The position numbers were made by a program, and so were the translations under genes. From Actinomadura hallensis (GTDB taxonomy: Bacteria > Actinomycetota > Actinomycetes > Streptosporangiales > Streptosporangiaceae), in contig NZ_VFPO01000001.1 in the NCBI RefSeq assembly GCF_006716765.1, forward strand, positions 2,728,001-2,792,000: 64,000 nt of DNA. The letters run 5' to 3'. Below, piece by piece: positions 7,717 to 16,736 of the stretch. How positions within the stretch are numbered: the stretch's first letter is position 1; each line of letters opens with the position of its first letter. The notes below the pieces were generated by a model, which made no database searches, was not told the origin of the DNA, and saw nothing but the letters and a program-made list of their open reading frames with translations.

Positions 7717-9609
7717 TTGCCGGAAGCGGAGGGCGCCCAGCCGGGCATGCACGCCGGGGATCTGGACAGCCTGCGGGACGCCGCGCACGACCGCGCGGTG
7801 CTCTCGGAGGCGCGCGTCGTGCTGGCCAGGCGGCTCGGAGTTCCTCCCGGGGAGGCCCTGCAGCATCTGATCTGGCTGGCCCGCGATCTCGACATGAGCC
7901 TCGTCGAGGCGGCGTCCCTGCTGGTCAAGGACGGTGTGTCGGGGCCGGTGGGGGCGGTGCTCGCCGGTCGGCGCGCGCCGCGGGCCGAGGGCGGCGCGGC
8001 CGAGCGGCGGGCCGCGGTGTCGCAGATCGAGGACGTCCTGCGCCGGGTGACGGCCGAGGACACCGCGGGGGACTCCGAGATCCTCGCCGAGGTGCCGGAG
8101 GACCCGGTGGCGCGGGCGGTGCTGGACGCGACGCTCGACTCGTCGGCCCACCTCGTACCGGTCCGGGGGGAGAACGGCGAGGTGACCGACTTCCTCTTCG
8201 CGGAACTCAACGACGTCGCCCGGGACATGTTCGGCCGCGGCAGGGAGGACCTGAAGGGGCAGCGGCTCCTGCAGACCGACCCGGGGGCGGTGCAGAGCGG
8301 GCTCTTCGACGAGTACGTCCGGGTGCTGGAGACCGGGACCAACTTCGAGCGCTCCTCGATCCCGTACACCACCGCCCAGCGGGGGCTGTCCCGCTCGTCC
8401 AGGACGAGTGTGCGGTGCGTGAAGGTGCCGACCGGCGTCTGCCTGACCTGGCGCTACCACCATGCCGAGGACCGGACGGTGCGGCGGCTCGAACGGGTCG
8501 AGCGGCTGGCGCTGATGGGCTTCGGCGAGTGGGACCTGGCCACCGGGGAGGCCGAGTGGACGCCGCAGATGCTGGCCAACTACGGGCTCGGCCCCGACGA
8601 GGTGCCGCCGTCGCCGCACGATCTGCCGAAGGTCGTGGCCGAGGACGACGTCCCGCTGGTCGAGGAGGCCGTCCAGACGATGTTCTCGCGCCGCGAGCCG
8701 GTGGAGGCCGAGCACCGGGTGACCGGGCCGGACGGGGAGCCCCGGCACCTGTGGGTGTTCGCCGAGCCGGTGCTCGGCGACAACGGGCTGCCGGTCTCGA
8801 TCAACATCGTGTCGCAGGACATCACGCGGCGCCGCGGGGTGGAGCGGGCGCTCGCCGAGACGCGCCGGCAGATGCTGAAGCAGCAGGAGCGGATGGCGCA
8901 GGAGCGGCGGGTGGCGGTGACGCTGCGCCGCGCGATCCTGCCGGACGAGGACGAGATCGAGCGGCTGCCGGGCCTGACGACGGCGATCCGGAGCCTGGCG
9001 GCGGAGAGCACCGCCCGCATCGGCGGGGACTGGTTCGCCACGCGCGTGATGGCGGACGGGAACGCGCTGTTCGCCATCGGCGACGCGGCCGGACACGGGC
9101 TGCCCGCGGCCGCGGCGATGGCGCGCAGCCGCAACGGGCTGCTCGGCCTCGCCTGCACCGGGGAGTCCCCGGGCCGGCTGGTGGGCTGGCTGAACGAGCT
9201 GGTCGGCACCATGGACCCGCCGGCGACCGGCACCGCCATCGTCGCCGAGTTCGACCCCCGGCACCGGGTCCTGGAGTGGACGTGCGCGGGGCATCCGCCG
9301 CCGATCCTGGTCCGCGACGGGGACGCCGAGCCGATGGAGGTCGTGCGCGACCCGATGCTCGGCGCGATGCCCGGGTGGGAGTACTCGACGATCACGACGC
9401 CCCTCCAACGCGGTGACGTGGTGTTCCTGTACACCGACGGGCTGGTGGAGCGCAGGGACGCCGACCTGGAGGAGCGGATCGCGCGCCTCACCCGCATCCT
9501 GCGGGACTGCTCCACCCGGCCCGATCTCATGGTGGACGAGGTGCTCGCGCGCATGGAGCACGACCGGGCGGCCGACGACACCACGCTGTTCGTCGTTCGC
9601 GTCCAGTGA
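7717..9609 (+). CDS. ANTAR-PAS-PP2C (SpoIIE/RsbU-type) serine phosphatase
   Basis: 630 residues from a TTG at 7717, with a G-rich ribosome binding site just upstream; an in-frame ATG at 7747 is the alternative. Residues about 20-75 resemble an ANTAR RNA-binding domain. Two PAS-like sensor regions follow (about 140-240 and 270-385, the second ending in the ISQDITRRR-like VSQDITRRR). A short coiled linker leads to a SpoIIE/PP2C domain (about 410-630) with the metal-binding Asp motifs GGDWF and GDAAGHG and late motifs YTDGLVERR and ADDTT. Such proteins dephosphorylate anti-sigma-factor antagonists and so tune stress sigma factors. No partner gene is adjacent. ANTAR at the N-terminus is unusual. 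Confidence 0.85.
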   Translation: MPEAEGAQPGMHAGDLDSLRDAAHDRAVLSEARVVLARRLGVPPGEALQHLIWLARDLDMSLVEAASLLVKDGVSGPVGAVLAGRRAPRAEGGAAERRAAVSQIEDVLRRVTAEDTAGDSEILAEVPEDPVARAVLDATLDSSAHLVPVRGENGEVTDFLFAELNDVARDMFGRGREDLKGQRLLQTDPGAVQSGLFDEYVRVLETGTNFERSSIPYTTAQRGLSRSSRTSVRCVKVPTGVCLTWRYHHAEDRTVRRLERVERLALMGFGEWDLATGEAEWTPQMLANYGLGPDEVPPSPHDLPKVVAEDDVPLVEEAVQTMFSRREPVEAEHRVTGPDGEPRHLWVFAEPVLGDNGLPVSINIVSQDITRRRGVERALAETRRQMLKQQERMAQERRVAVTLRRAILPDEDEIERLPGLTTAIRSLAAESTARIGGDWFATRVMADGNALFAIGDAAGHGLPAAAAMARSRNGLLGLACTGESPGRLVGWLNELVGTMDPPATGTAIVAEFDPRHRVLEWTCAGHPPPILVRDGDAEPMEVVRDPMLGAMPGWEYSTITTPLQRGDVVFLYTDGLVERRDADLEERIARLTRILRDCSTRPDLMVDEVLARMEHDRAADDTTLFVVRVQ

Positions 9610-9732
9610 GGAATCCCACGTTTTCCCTGGTGACCGGCGCGTCGTGTGATGTGCGTCTCGCCGGACGGGGGTTCGGCGAGCCCTCCAGAGCATGATCGGA
9701 AAGCGGCCTCCCGGCGTTCTTTACCTTCTGCG

Positions 9733-9774
9733 GACCGGCCCGGAAGCCCCTGGTGAAGGGGGCTCCGGGCCGGT
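9733..9774 (+). terminator. Strong GC hairpin after the phosphatase gene
   Basis: An inverted repeat GACCGGCCCGG...CCGGGCCGGTC with an inner AGCCCC/GGGGCT pairing and a short loop, 124 bases past the stop of the phosphatase gene. There is no clear T-run, which is common for actinomycete terminators. Between it and the phosphatase stop I see nothing else. Confidence 0.5.
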
Positions 9775-9865
9775 CGCCATGTGATCGGGAAGACATCCGG
9801 CCATGACGCTGTTGGGGGTGTCTTGAAAGCGCTTTGGGCAGGCAAGACGGAGTTTTGTCCCAGAT

Positions 9866-9893
9866 TTGCTTTCCTTGTGAGGGTTGGTACCTT
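9866..9893 (+). promoter_or_regulatory. Candidate sigma-70-type promoter for the riboswitch transcript
   Basis: TTGCTT (9866-9871) and TACCTT (9888-9893) are separated by 16 bases, about 120 bases before the start of the c-di-AMP riboswitch fold. Weak consensus match; chosen because a promoter must lie upstream of the aptamer and nothing better is visible in 9775-10010. Confidence 0.35.
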
Positions 9894-10012
9894 CGACCCG
9901 AACTGCGCAGCGCATGCCATGCGTTGCCCGCCGGTCGCGCCAGGTGCGGCCGAGGATCGCGGAGCGGTGACCGCACGCGATGCGCGCCAGACGATGCGCG
10001 CCCCCTCACCGA

Positions 10013-10196
10013 GATCAATCGCTGAGTGAATCCGAACAATCAAGGCACCGCGTCCGCGGTGCAGGCCGAGTCCGTCCCGGTCCAGATGGCCGGACGGAGC
10101 CGGGGACCCACGTCTCAGGGGTGAATCGGCGCGACGCAGAGCCGCGCCGTAGGGCTGCTTCCATGCCCGAATCCGTCAGCTAACCCGGTAGGCGTC
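10013..10196 (+). ncRNA. c-di-AMP riboswitch (ydaO-yuaA class)
   Basis: The leader of the CHAP hydrolase gene carries the conserved blocks of the ydaO aptamer in order: AATCGCTGAGTGAATCCGAAC at its 5' end, GGGGACCCA and GGGGTGAATC in the middle, AGGGCTGCTTCC, and the 3' block CCGTCAGCTAACCCGGTAGG. In actinobacteria this class binds cyclic di-AMP and usually turns off cell-wall hydrolases, which fits the gene that follows. The aptamer ends about 25 bases before the start codon, leaving little room for a separate terminator, so control may be through access to the ribosome binding site. Exact ends are approximate. Confidence 0.93.
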
Positions 10197-10220
10197 ATGG
10201 AAGACAAGGAGATTCCCTTC

Positions 10221-10988
10221 ATGACCGGTCGTTTCGATCGACTTTCCCTGAAGAACGTCGCCCACGAGGACAAGGCCGTCGGCGCCGCCGTCGGCGCGGT
10301 CCTGGCGGGAGCCGTCGGGCTGGCGCTCTTCAACCCCCTCGGGGGCGGCGCCGCGGCGGAGACCGCGGCCCAGGCCGCCGCGCAGAACGGCCAGAACGGT
10401 TCGGTGGCGGCCAGCACGGTGAACTCCGGCACCGCCGCCAAGTCCACTGAGGCCGCGGCCGCCGAGGCCCTCAAGGCCGGCTACAAGGTGCCGCCGCGCG
10501 ACGTGGACCCGCAGGAGGTCATCGAGCTGGCGAAGAAGGAGGTCGGCACCCGCGAGGGCCCGAACGGCCAGACCAAGTACCACGACTGGTTCGTGTCGAC
10601 CCCGCACGCCAAGGCGACCGCCGAGCGTGACGGCGGGTTCCCGGTCAGGGCCTACAACGGCGCCGAGTGGTGCAACATGTTCGTGTCCTGGCTCGGCGCC
10701 CAGACCGGCGTGAAGAACATGGGCTGGGACGCCTACACCGTCCAGCACGCCACCTGGTTCAAGAAGACCGGCCGGTGGGGCCAGAAGGCCAAGCCCGGCT
10801 CCGTCGTGTTCTTCGACTGGGGCAAGAGCAAGCGCATCGGCGCCATCGACCACGTCGGGATCGTCGTGAAGGACAACGGCAACGGCACCGTCAGCACCAT
10901 CGAGGGCAACACCGAGAACAAGGTGCAGAAGAAGGTCCGCGACAAGTCGCTGATCGTGGGGTACGGCTACCCCGACTACAAGTCCTGA
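10221..10988 (+). CDS. CHAP-domain cell-wall hydrolase under c-di-AMP control
   Basis: About 255 residues from the ATG at 10221, chosen because AAGGAG lies nine bases before it; an ATG at 10197 has no such site. An N-terminal hydrophobic segment (AVGAVLAGAVGLALFNPL) acts as signal or anchor, followed by an Ala/Gln/Ser linker. The C-terminal half is a CHAP amidohydrolase/peptidase domain with the catalytic cysteine in GAEWCNMFVSW and the histidine in DHVGIVVKD. Such enzymes cut peptidoglycan cross-bridges or amide bonds. The riboswitch immediately upstream is the usual arrangement for this class of gene. Confidence 0.88.
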   Translation: MTGRFDRLSLKNVAHEDKAVGAAVGAVLAGAVGLALFNPLGGGAAAETAAQAAAQNGQNGSVAASTVNSGTAAKSTEAAAAEALKAGYKVPPRDVDPQEVIELAKKEVGTREGPNGQTKYHDWFVSTPHAKATAERDGGFPVRAYNGAEWCNMFVSWLGAQTGVKNMGWDAYTVQHATWFKKTGRWGQKAKPGSVVFFDWGKSKRIGAIDHVGIVVKDNGNGTVSTIEGNTENKVQKKVRDKSLIVGYGYPDYKS

Positions 10989-11316
10989 CCGATCCCGCGG
11001 CCTGATCCCCCCGCGGCCGTGTCCGCGGTACGCGTCACGAAGGCGCCCGGCGACTCCGCCGGGCGCCTTCTGGCGTTCATGGCCCGTCTGCCCGATGTCT
11101 CCGCTGAAGACGGGTAATGGCGACCATTGACAGGCTTTGATCGCTCTTGGACCTCACCGCGCCGTTCCTGGATAGGAATCCTGCACGCGTCCGGCCGGCG
11201 CCCGCCGGGAGGGCGTCCGAGAGCGGGGGCCGCCGGCGGGCTGCGAGGCCGGGCGGGACGTCCCGGCCCGGAGGCCGGGGGACGTTCCCCGGGGACGATG
11301 CCGCGGAGGGGAGGCC
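10989..11316. other. Intergenic spacer after the CHAP gene
   Basis: Holds the terminator at 11040-11069 and the unrecognised promoter of the glycosyltransferase operon. A TTGACA occurs at 11127-11132 but no matching -10 follows at proper spacing. No coding content seen. Confidence 0.4.
11040..11069 (+). terminator. Intrinsic terminator of the CHAP hydrolase gene
   Basis: A perfect 13-bp stem AAGGCGCCCGGCG / CGCCGGGCGCCTT with a four-base loop (ACTC), starting 51 bases after the stop codon. Confidence 0.85.
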
Positions 11317-14208
11317 ATGCGCCCGGATGTCAGCGTGGTCGTGATCGCCTACAACGACGTGCGGCGGCTGCCGCGTGCGGTCGCGTCGTCGCTGGGGCAG
11401 TCGCTGGGGAGCGTCGAGACGGTCATCGTGGACGACGCCAGCACCGACGGCACGGCCGAGGCCGCGGACCGGCTCGCCGCCGCGCATCCCGGGCGGGTCC
11501 GGGCGGTCCACCTGCCGTCGAACTCCGGCGGCTGCGGACGGCCGCGCAACGCGGGGGTCGAGGCGTCCGCCGGCCGGTACGTCATGTTCCTCGACAGCGA
11601 CGACCTGCTGGACCGGCACGCCTGCCTCAACCTCGTCGGGGCGGCCGAGGACACCGGCGCCGACATCGTGTCCGGGCGGTGCGACCGGATCTTCGTGGAC
11701 CTGCCGGCGGGATCCCGGGAGCGCGTCCGCCCCTGGTACCCGTGGCTGTACCGGAGCAGCGCGGTGCACGGGTCGCTGCACGAGAACCCGCGCCTCCTCT
11801 ACGACACGCTGTCGACCAACAAGGCGTACCGGCGGGCCTTCCTGGAGGAGCACGACCTCCGGTTCGTGGAGGACCTGCACTACGAGGACCTGCTGTTCAC
11901 CGCCGAGGCGTACCTGGAGGGCCGCACGGCGCTGATCCCGCACCGCGTCTACAACTGGCTGGTCAAGGAGCGGACGGCCGCGCCGTCCATCTCCAACCGC
12001 CGTGCGGAACTGGCGAACTTCGCCGACCGGCTGGAGATCCACCGGCGCACCGACCGGCTGTTCGAGCTGCGCGGCGCCCACGCGCTGGGGCTGGCCAAGG
12101 ACGTCAAGTTCGTCAACCACGACCTCGTCCTCTACCTGCGGGAGATGCGCGGCCGCGATCCCCGCGTCCGGGAGCGGTTCCTCGACCTCGCCGCCGCCTA
12201 CCTGGCGGAGCTGGACCCCCGGGCGTTCGAGGAGGCCAACCCGCTGCCCGCGATCGCCGCGTACCTGGTGCGCGAGGGGGACCACGCCGGGGCGCTCGCC
12301 GCGGCCGAGTACCTCCCCGGGCGGCGGCCCGAACTGCGCGCGCCGCTCGTGGAGCGGGACGGGCGCGTCTACTGGGGCGCCGGCGGCCCCCGCGGCGAGC
12401 TCGGCCGCCGCGTCCTGGACGTGACGGACTTCGGCTTCCATCTGCGGCCGCTGAAGGACCTGCGTCCCGCCAACACGGTCACGCGGCTGGAGACCCGGGG
12501 AGGACGCGTCCTCATGGCGGGTCATGTCCTGAACCCGCTGGGTCGCATCCGGCCGGACGCCGACCCGGAGGGCGTCCTCGAGTTCCGTGACCGGCGCCGC
12601 CCGTCGCGCAGGTGGCGGGTGCGGGCGGACCTGCGGCACGAGGACGGCCGGCTCGCCTGGCGGGCCGAGTTCGACCCGGTGCGGCGGATCCGGCCGTTCG
12701 GCCTCGTCGACCGGATCTGGGACGTGCGGCTCCGCGTGCGGGCGGGCGGCGAGACCATGGTCGCCCGGCTGGGGCGGGGCGACGACTCGCCCCCGCTGGA
12801 CGGCGTCGTGCTCCCGGTCCGCCCGAGGCTCACCCGGCTCGCCGCCGACCGCCTCCGCTCCTACGTCACCGGGGGCGGCCATCTCGCGTTCGCGCTGGAG
12901 GCCGCGAACCCGTGGGCGCGAACGGCCGCGGCGGCGGCGCGCCGCCTCCCTCCCGCCCGCGCCGTGAAGGCGGTCTGGCGGCGGCTCCGGCGGCTGCACC
13001 GGCGCACCCGCCGGAAGCTCACCGCGCACAAGACGAAGGTCGCGGTGTTCAACCGGGTGCTGAGCCGGCTGCCGGTCCGGACGGGCCTCGTGGTCTTCGA
13101 GAGCCATCTCGGCAGGCAGTACTCCGACAACCCGAAGTACATCTACCGGGAGCTGCGCCGCTCCGGCCGCCGCGTGCGGGCGGTGTGGTCGTACGCGGCG
13201 TCCCCCGAGGGCTTCCCGGACGACGCCAGGCTGGTGAAACGCGGTTCCTGGTCCTACTTCCTGGCGCTCGCGCGCGCCGAGTTCTGGATCGACAACCAGG
13301 GCTTCCCGGACGGTCTTCGCAAGCGCCCGCAGACCACGTACGTGCAGACGTGGCACGGGTCGGCCTACAAGCTGATGGGCCTCGACCAGCCGCGGCTCAA
13401 GTCCGGCCCTCCCGCGGAGCGGCAGCGGCTGCGGCGGATGGTGGAGCGCTACGACTGCTTCCTCATCCGTTCCCGGCACGACGCGGAGACGCTGTGCGCG
13501 GGGCTCGGGGTCCGCTCGGAGCTGCTTCCGGCCGGCTACCCGCGCAACGATCCCCTGGTCAACGGTGTGGACGGCGACCCAGAGCTGGCCGCGGAGGTCG
13601 CCGCCCTGCGGGAGTCGCTCGGGCTGGACGACGGGCGCCGCGCCGTCCTGTACGCGCCGACGTTCGCGACCGGGCCGAAGGGCCGCCCGGTCCGGCTGCT
13701 CGCGCCGCCCGTCGACCCGGCGGTGTTCGAGCGGGAGCTGGGGGAGGAGTTCGTCCTGCTCGTCCGCCCGCACTACCTGTGCCGGGCCGGCATCCCGCCC
13801 GGCGCGCACGCGGTGATGCGGGACGCGGGCGCCGTGCCCGACGTCACCCCGCTGCTGCTCCTGGCGGACGCCCTGGTCACCGACCACTCCTCGATCATGT
13901 TCGACTTCGCGCTGCTCGACCGCCCCATCGTGCTGCACCTCCCGGACGGCCGCGACCGCGTCCCCGGCTACTTCGACCTCGAACGGCACGCCCCCGGGCC
14001 GATCACCCGAACCGAGGACGAGCTGGTCGCGGCGCTCGCCGGGCTGGAGGAGGCCGAGGCCGTCCACGCCCCCCGGCGCCGCGCGTTCGCCGCGCGCTTC
14101 GGCGAGCACGACCGGGGCGCCGCCGCCCGGACGGTGGTGAACCGCTGCTTCGGCCCCGCAGATCCGCAACGCCACAGGGGGAGAAAGAGGAATGGCCGCA
14201 CCGCGTGA
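11317..14208 (+). CDS. Bifunctional GT2 glycosyltransferase / CDP-glycerol glycerophosphotransferase (TagF-like)
   Basis: 963 residues with ribosome binding site GGGAGG before the ATG. Residues 1 to about 230 form a family 2 glycosyltransferase (VSVVVIAYNDV, VIVDDASTDGT, and the metal-binding DSDD in FLDSDDLLD). A middle region of unknown fold follows. The last 370 residues match the glycerophosphotransferase family, with QTWHGSAYK carrying the catalytic-type histidine and TDHSSIMFDFALLDRP. The likely job is assembly of a wall teichoic acid or similar glycerophosphate polymer at the cytoplasmic face. The next gene, a GT4 enzyme, overlaps it by 17 bases, indicating one operon. Confidence 0.88.
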   Translation: MRPDVSVVVIAYNDVRRLPRAVASSLGQSLGSVETVIVDDASTDGTAEAADRLAAAHPGRVRAVHLPSNSGGCGRPRNAGVEASAGRYVMFLDSDDLLDRHACLNLVGAAEDTGADIVSGRCDRIFVDLPAGSRERVRPWYPWLYRSSAVHGSLHENPRLLYDTLSTNKAYRRAFLEEHDLRFVEDLHYEDLLFTAEAYLEGRTALIPHRVYNWLVKERTAAPSISNRRAELANFADRLEIHRRTDRLFELRGAHALGLAKDVKFVNHDLVLYLREMRGRDPRVRERFLDLAAAYLAELDPRAFEEANPLPAIAAYLVREGDHAGALAAAEYLPGRRPELRAPLVERDGRVYWGAGGPRGELGRRVLDVTDFGFHLRPLKDLRPANTVTRLETRGGRVLMAGHVLNPLGRIRPDADPEGVLEFRDRRRPSRRWRVRADLRHEDGRLAWRAEFDPVRRIRPFGLVDRIWDVRLRVRAGGETMVARLGRGDDSPPLDGVVLPVRPRLTRLAADRLRSYVTGGGHLAFALEAANPWARTAAAAARRLPPARAVKAVWRRLRRLHRRTRRKLTAHKTKVAVFNRVLSRLPVRTGLVVFESHLGRQYSDNPKYIYRELRRSGRRVRAVWSYAASPEGFPDDARLVKRGSWSYFLALARAEFWIDNQGFPDGLRKRPQTTYVQTWHGSAYKLMGLDQPRLKSGPPAERQRLRRMVERYDCFLIRSRHDAETLCAGLGVRSELLPAGYPRNDPLVNGVDGDPELAAEVAALRESLGLDDGRRAVLYAPTFATGPKGRPVRLLAPPVDPAVFERELGEEFVLLVRPHYLCRAGIPPGAHAVMRDAGAVPDVTPLLLLADALVTDHSSIMFDFALLDRPIVLHLPDGRDRVPGYFDLERHAPGPITRTEDELVAALAGLEEAEAVHAPRRRAFAARFGEHDRGAAARTVVNRCFGPADPQRHRGRKRNGRTA

Positions 14209-15502
14209 CGTCTTCATCGTGTGCAACAACGCCGACGAGATGGGCGGCCTGCAGCGCTGGGCGCACCACATGGCGCGGATGCTGGCCGGGCGCGGCGACC
14301 GCGTCACCCTCGTCGGGATCACGAGCGGGCCGGAGCGGCACTCCCACGGCAGGGACGGCTCCTACGCCGTCGAGGTGCTGCACGGCGCGTGGCGGCCGCC
14401 CGCGATGGCGTGGCGTCCCCGCCGGGCCCGCGAACGCCTGAACCTGGCGGCCCGCGGGCGGGACCTGTGGCGGTCGGCGGCGCAGCGGCGCGGCGCCGCC
14501 CGGCTGTCGGAGCTGTTCGCCGGTGCCCGCCCCGGGGCGGTCGTCATCGTGGCGCAGGTGTGGGCGATGGAGTGGGTGCGGCTGGCGGACACGTCGGGGC
14601 TGCGGGTCGTGGGCATGAGCCACGAGTCGTTCGCGGCGACCCGCGGATCGTCGCGGTACCGGCGGGTCAAGGAGCACTACGCCGGGGTTGACCGGTTCCT
14701 CGTCCTCACCGAGGAGGACGCCGACGCCTGGGCCAGGGACGGCATGACGAACGTCGACCACATCCCGAACGCGTTGCACGTCGTCCCCGGCGTCCTTCCC
14801 ACGCTCGACCTGCCGGTCGTCGCCAGCGTGGGACGCCTGTCGCACGAGAAGGGACTGGACCTGCTGCTGGAGGCGTGGGGGCGGATCGCCCCGCACCGCC
14901 CCGGCTGGCGGCTGCACGTCTACGGCGACGGGCCTGACGGGCGGGAGCTGCGCGAGCAGGCGCGGGCGTGCTGCCCTCCGGGCTCGGTGGAGTTCCGCGG
15001 CGTGGTCGACGACGTCGAGGACGCGCTCGTGGAGGCGTCGGTGTTCGCGCTGCCGTCGCGGGCGGAGGGCTTCCCCATGTCGGTGCTGGAGGCCATGGCC
15101 TACGGGCTGCCGACCGTGGCGTTCGACTGCGCGCCGGGCGTCCGGGAGCTGCTCGGGGACGGCCTGGGCGGGGTGCTCGTCGAGCCCGGCGACACCGCCG
15201 CGTTCGCGGGGGAGCTGGAACGCCTCATCGGCGACCCGGAGCTGCGGCGCCGCCTCGGCGCGGAGGCGGTCGGGTCGGTCGCGCGGTTCCGTCCCGACGC
15301 GGTCCTCGCCCGCTGGGACCGGCTCTTCGACCTCCTGCACCGGGAGCCGCCGTCCGCTGCGGCACGGGACGCCGTGGCCGCGGACCTGGCGGGGGAGGGC
15401 GGCGTGCTGACGGACCCCGTCGAGACGGGGTCCGCGCCGGCCTCCGGGCACGCCCCGGAGGCGGCGGCGGGCCGGGCGGCGGGACCGGCTCCGGGGGGCT
15501 GA
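14192..15502 (+). CDS. GT4-family glycosyltransferase (GT-B fold)
   Basis: 436 residues with ribosome binding site GAAAGAGG. The N-terminal Rossmann half includes the glycine-rich NADEMGGLQRW loop. The C-terminal half has the GT4 signature: VGRLSHEKGLDLLLEAW, an HVYGDGPDG segment and the nucleotide-sugar binding SRAEGFPMSVLEAMAYGLP with its E-x7-E motif. It would add a sugar to an envelope polymer, likely the one made by the preceding TagF-type enzyme. The final 60 residues are an acidic/alanine-rich tail with no known domain. Confidence 0.88.
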   Translation: MAAPRDVFIVCNNADEMGGLQRWAHHMARMLAGRGDRVTLVGITSGPERHSHGRDGSYAVEVLHGAWRPPAMAWRPRRARERLNLAARGRDLWRSAAQRRGAARLSELFAGARPGAVVIVAQVWAMEWVRLADTSGLRVVGMSHESFAATRGSSRYRRVKEHYAGVDRFLVLTEEDADAWARDGMTNVDHIPNALHVVPGVLPTLDLPVVASVGRLSHEKGLDLLLEAWGRIAPHRPGWRLHVYGDGPDGRELREQARACCPPGSVEFRGVVDDVEDALVEASVFALPSRAEGFPMSVLEAMAYGLPTVAFDCAPGVRELLGDGLGGVLVEPGDTAAFAGELERLIGDPELRRRLGAEAVGSVARFRPDAVLARWDRLFDLLHREPPSAAARDAVAADLAGEGGVLTDPVETGSAPASGHAPEAAAGRAAGPAPGG

Positions 15503-15510
15503 TTCTTTCT

Positions 15511-15524
15511 AACAAGTGTTTGGT
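15511..15524. promoter_or_regulatory. KstR2-like operator in front of fadE30
   Basis: AACAAGTGTTTGGT fits the mycobacterial KstR2 motif AnCAAGnnCTTGnT at 9 of 10 fixed positions. It lies 16 bases before the fadE30 start, and a second copy occurs before echA20 at 30647. Confidence 0.75.
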
Positions 15525-15539
15525 AGAGTTCGGGGCGTG

Positions 15540-16736
15540 ATGCAGCACGACTCCCCGGCGGACCGCGCGTTCCGCGCAGAGGTCCGCGACTGGCTCGAGT
15601 CCAACCTGTCGGGCGAGTTCGCGCACGCGCGCGGGCTCGGCGGCCCCGGCCGCGAGCACGAGGCGTTCGAGGTGCGGCTGGCCTGGGAGCGGCACATGGC
15701 CGCCGCCGGCTGGACCTGCGTGGGCTGGCCCGAGGAGTACGGCGGACGCGGCGCCACCCTCGAGCAGCAGGTCATCTTCAACGAGGAGTACGCCCTCGCC
15801 GACGGACCCGCCCGCGTCAACCACATCGGCGAGCACCTGATCGGCCCCACGATCATGGCGTTCGGCAGCGACGAGCAGCGCGCCCGCTTCCTCCCGAAGA
15901 TCGTCGCGGTCGAGGAGCTGTGGTGCCAGGGGTACTCCGAGCCGGACGCCGGCTCCGACCTGGCCAACGTGCAGACCCGCGCGGAACTGGACGGCGGGCA
16001 CTGGGTCGTCAACGGGCAGAAGGTCTGGACGTCGCTGGCCCACGAGGCCGACTGGTGCTTCGCCGTCTGCCGCACCGAGCCCGGCTCGTCGCGCCACCAC
16101 GGCCTGTCGTACCTGCTCGTGCCGATGCGGCAGGACGGGGTGGAGATCCGGCCGATCGTCCAGCTCACCGGCACCTCGGAGTTCAACGAGGTCTTCTTCG
16201 ACGGCGCCCGCACCGACGCCGCCAACATCGTGGGCAGGCCCGGCGAGGGCTGGAAGATCGCGATGGCCACGCTCGGGTTCGAGCGGGGCGTGGCGACGCT
16301 GGGCCAGCAGGTCGGGTTCCGCCGCGAGTTCGAGGGCGTCGCCGAGCTCGCCCGCCGCACCGGCGCGATCGACGACCCGCTGCTGCGCGACCGGCTGACC
16401 CGCGCCTACATGGGCCTGGAGATCATGCGGTTGAACGCGGTGCGGACGATGGCGGGCGTCGCCGCCGGTGCGCCCGGACCGGAGTCCTCCATCTCCAAGC
16501 TCGTCTGGAGCACCTGGCACCGGGAGCTGGGCGAGCTGGCGATGGACGTCCTCGGCGCCGCGGGCCTGGTCGCCGACGGCGAGCCGTACGACCTGAACGA
16601 CTGGCAGCGGCTGTTCCTGTTCTCCCGCTCCGACACGATCTACGCCGGGTCGAACGAGATCCAGCGCAACATCATCGCCGAGCGCGTCCTCGGCCTGCCC
16701 CGCGAACCGTCCCCGAGCAGAGAGGCACGCCGATGA
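15540..16736 (+). CDS. fadE30: FadE30-type acyl-CoA dehydrogenase (steroid C/D-ring degradation)
   Basis: 398 residues from the ATG at 15540 (GTG at 15537 is an alternative; an ATG at 15516 would lie upstream of part of the operator region). The acyl-CoA dehydrogenase pattern is complete: a flavin-binding YSEPDAGSDLA segment, VNGQKVWTS, and the C-terminal YAGSNEIQRNIIAERVLGLP. In Mycobacterium tuberculosis the FadE30-IpdF-KstR2-FadA6 order (Rv3560c-Rv3556c) is the same as here, and FadE30 oxidises 5-hydroxy-HIP-CoA. The name rests on this conserved order plus the KstR2-like box. The stop overlaps the ipdF start (ATGA). Confidence 0.85.
   Translation: MQHDSPADRAFRAEVRDWLESNLSGEFAHARGLGGPGREHEAFEVRLAWERHMAAAGWTCVGWPEEYGGRGATLEQQVIFNEEYALADGPARVNHIGEHLIGPTIMAFGSDEQRARFLPKIVAVEELWCQGYSEPDAGSDLANVQTRAELDGGHWVVNGQKVWTSLAHEADWCFAVCRTEPGSSRHHGLSYLLVPMRQDGVEIRPIVQLTGTSEFNEVFFDGARTDAANIVGRPGEGWKIAMATLGFERGVATLGQQVGFRREFEGVAELARRTGAIDDPLLRDRLTRAYMGLEIMRLNAVRTMAGVAAGAPGPESSISKLVWSTWHRELGELAMDVLGAAGLVADGEPYDLNDWQRLFLFSRSDTIYAGSNEIQRNIIAERVLGLPREPSPSREARR

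Noticed and set aside
11127-11132. TTGACA as promoter of the glycosyltransferase operon
   Set aside because: No acceptable -10 sequence 16-19 bases downstream.
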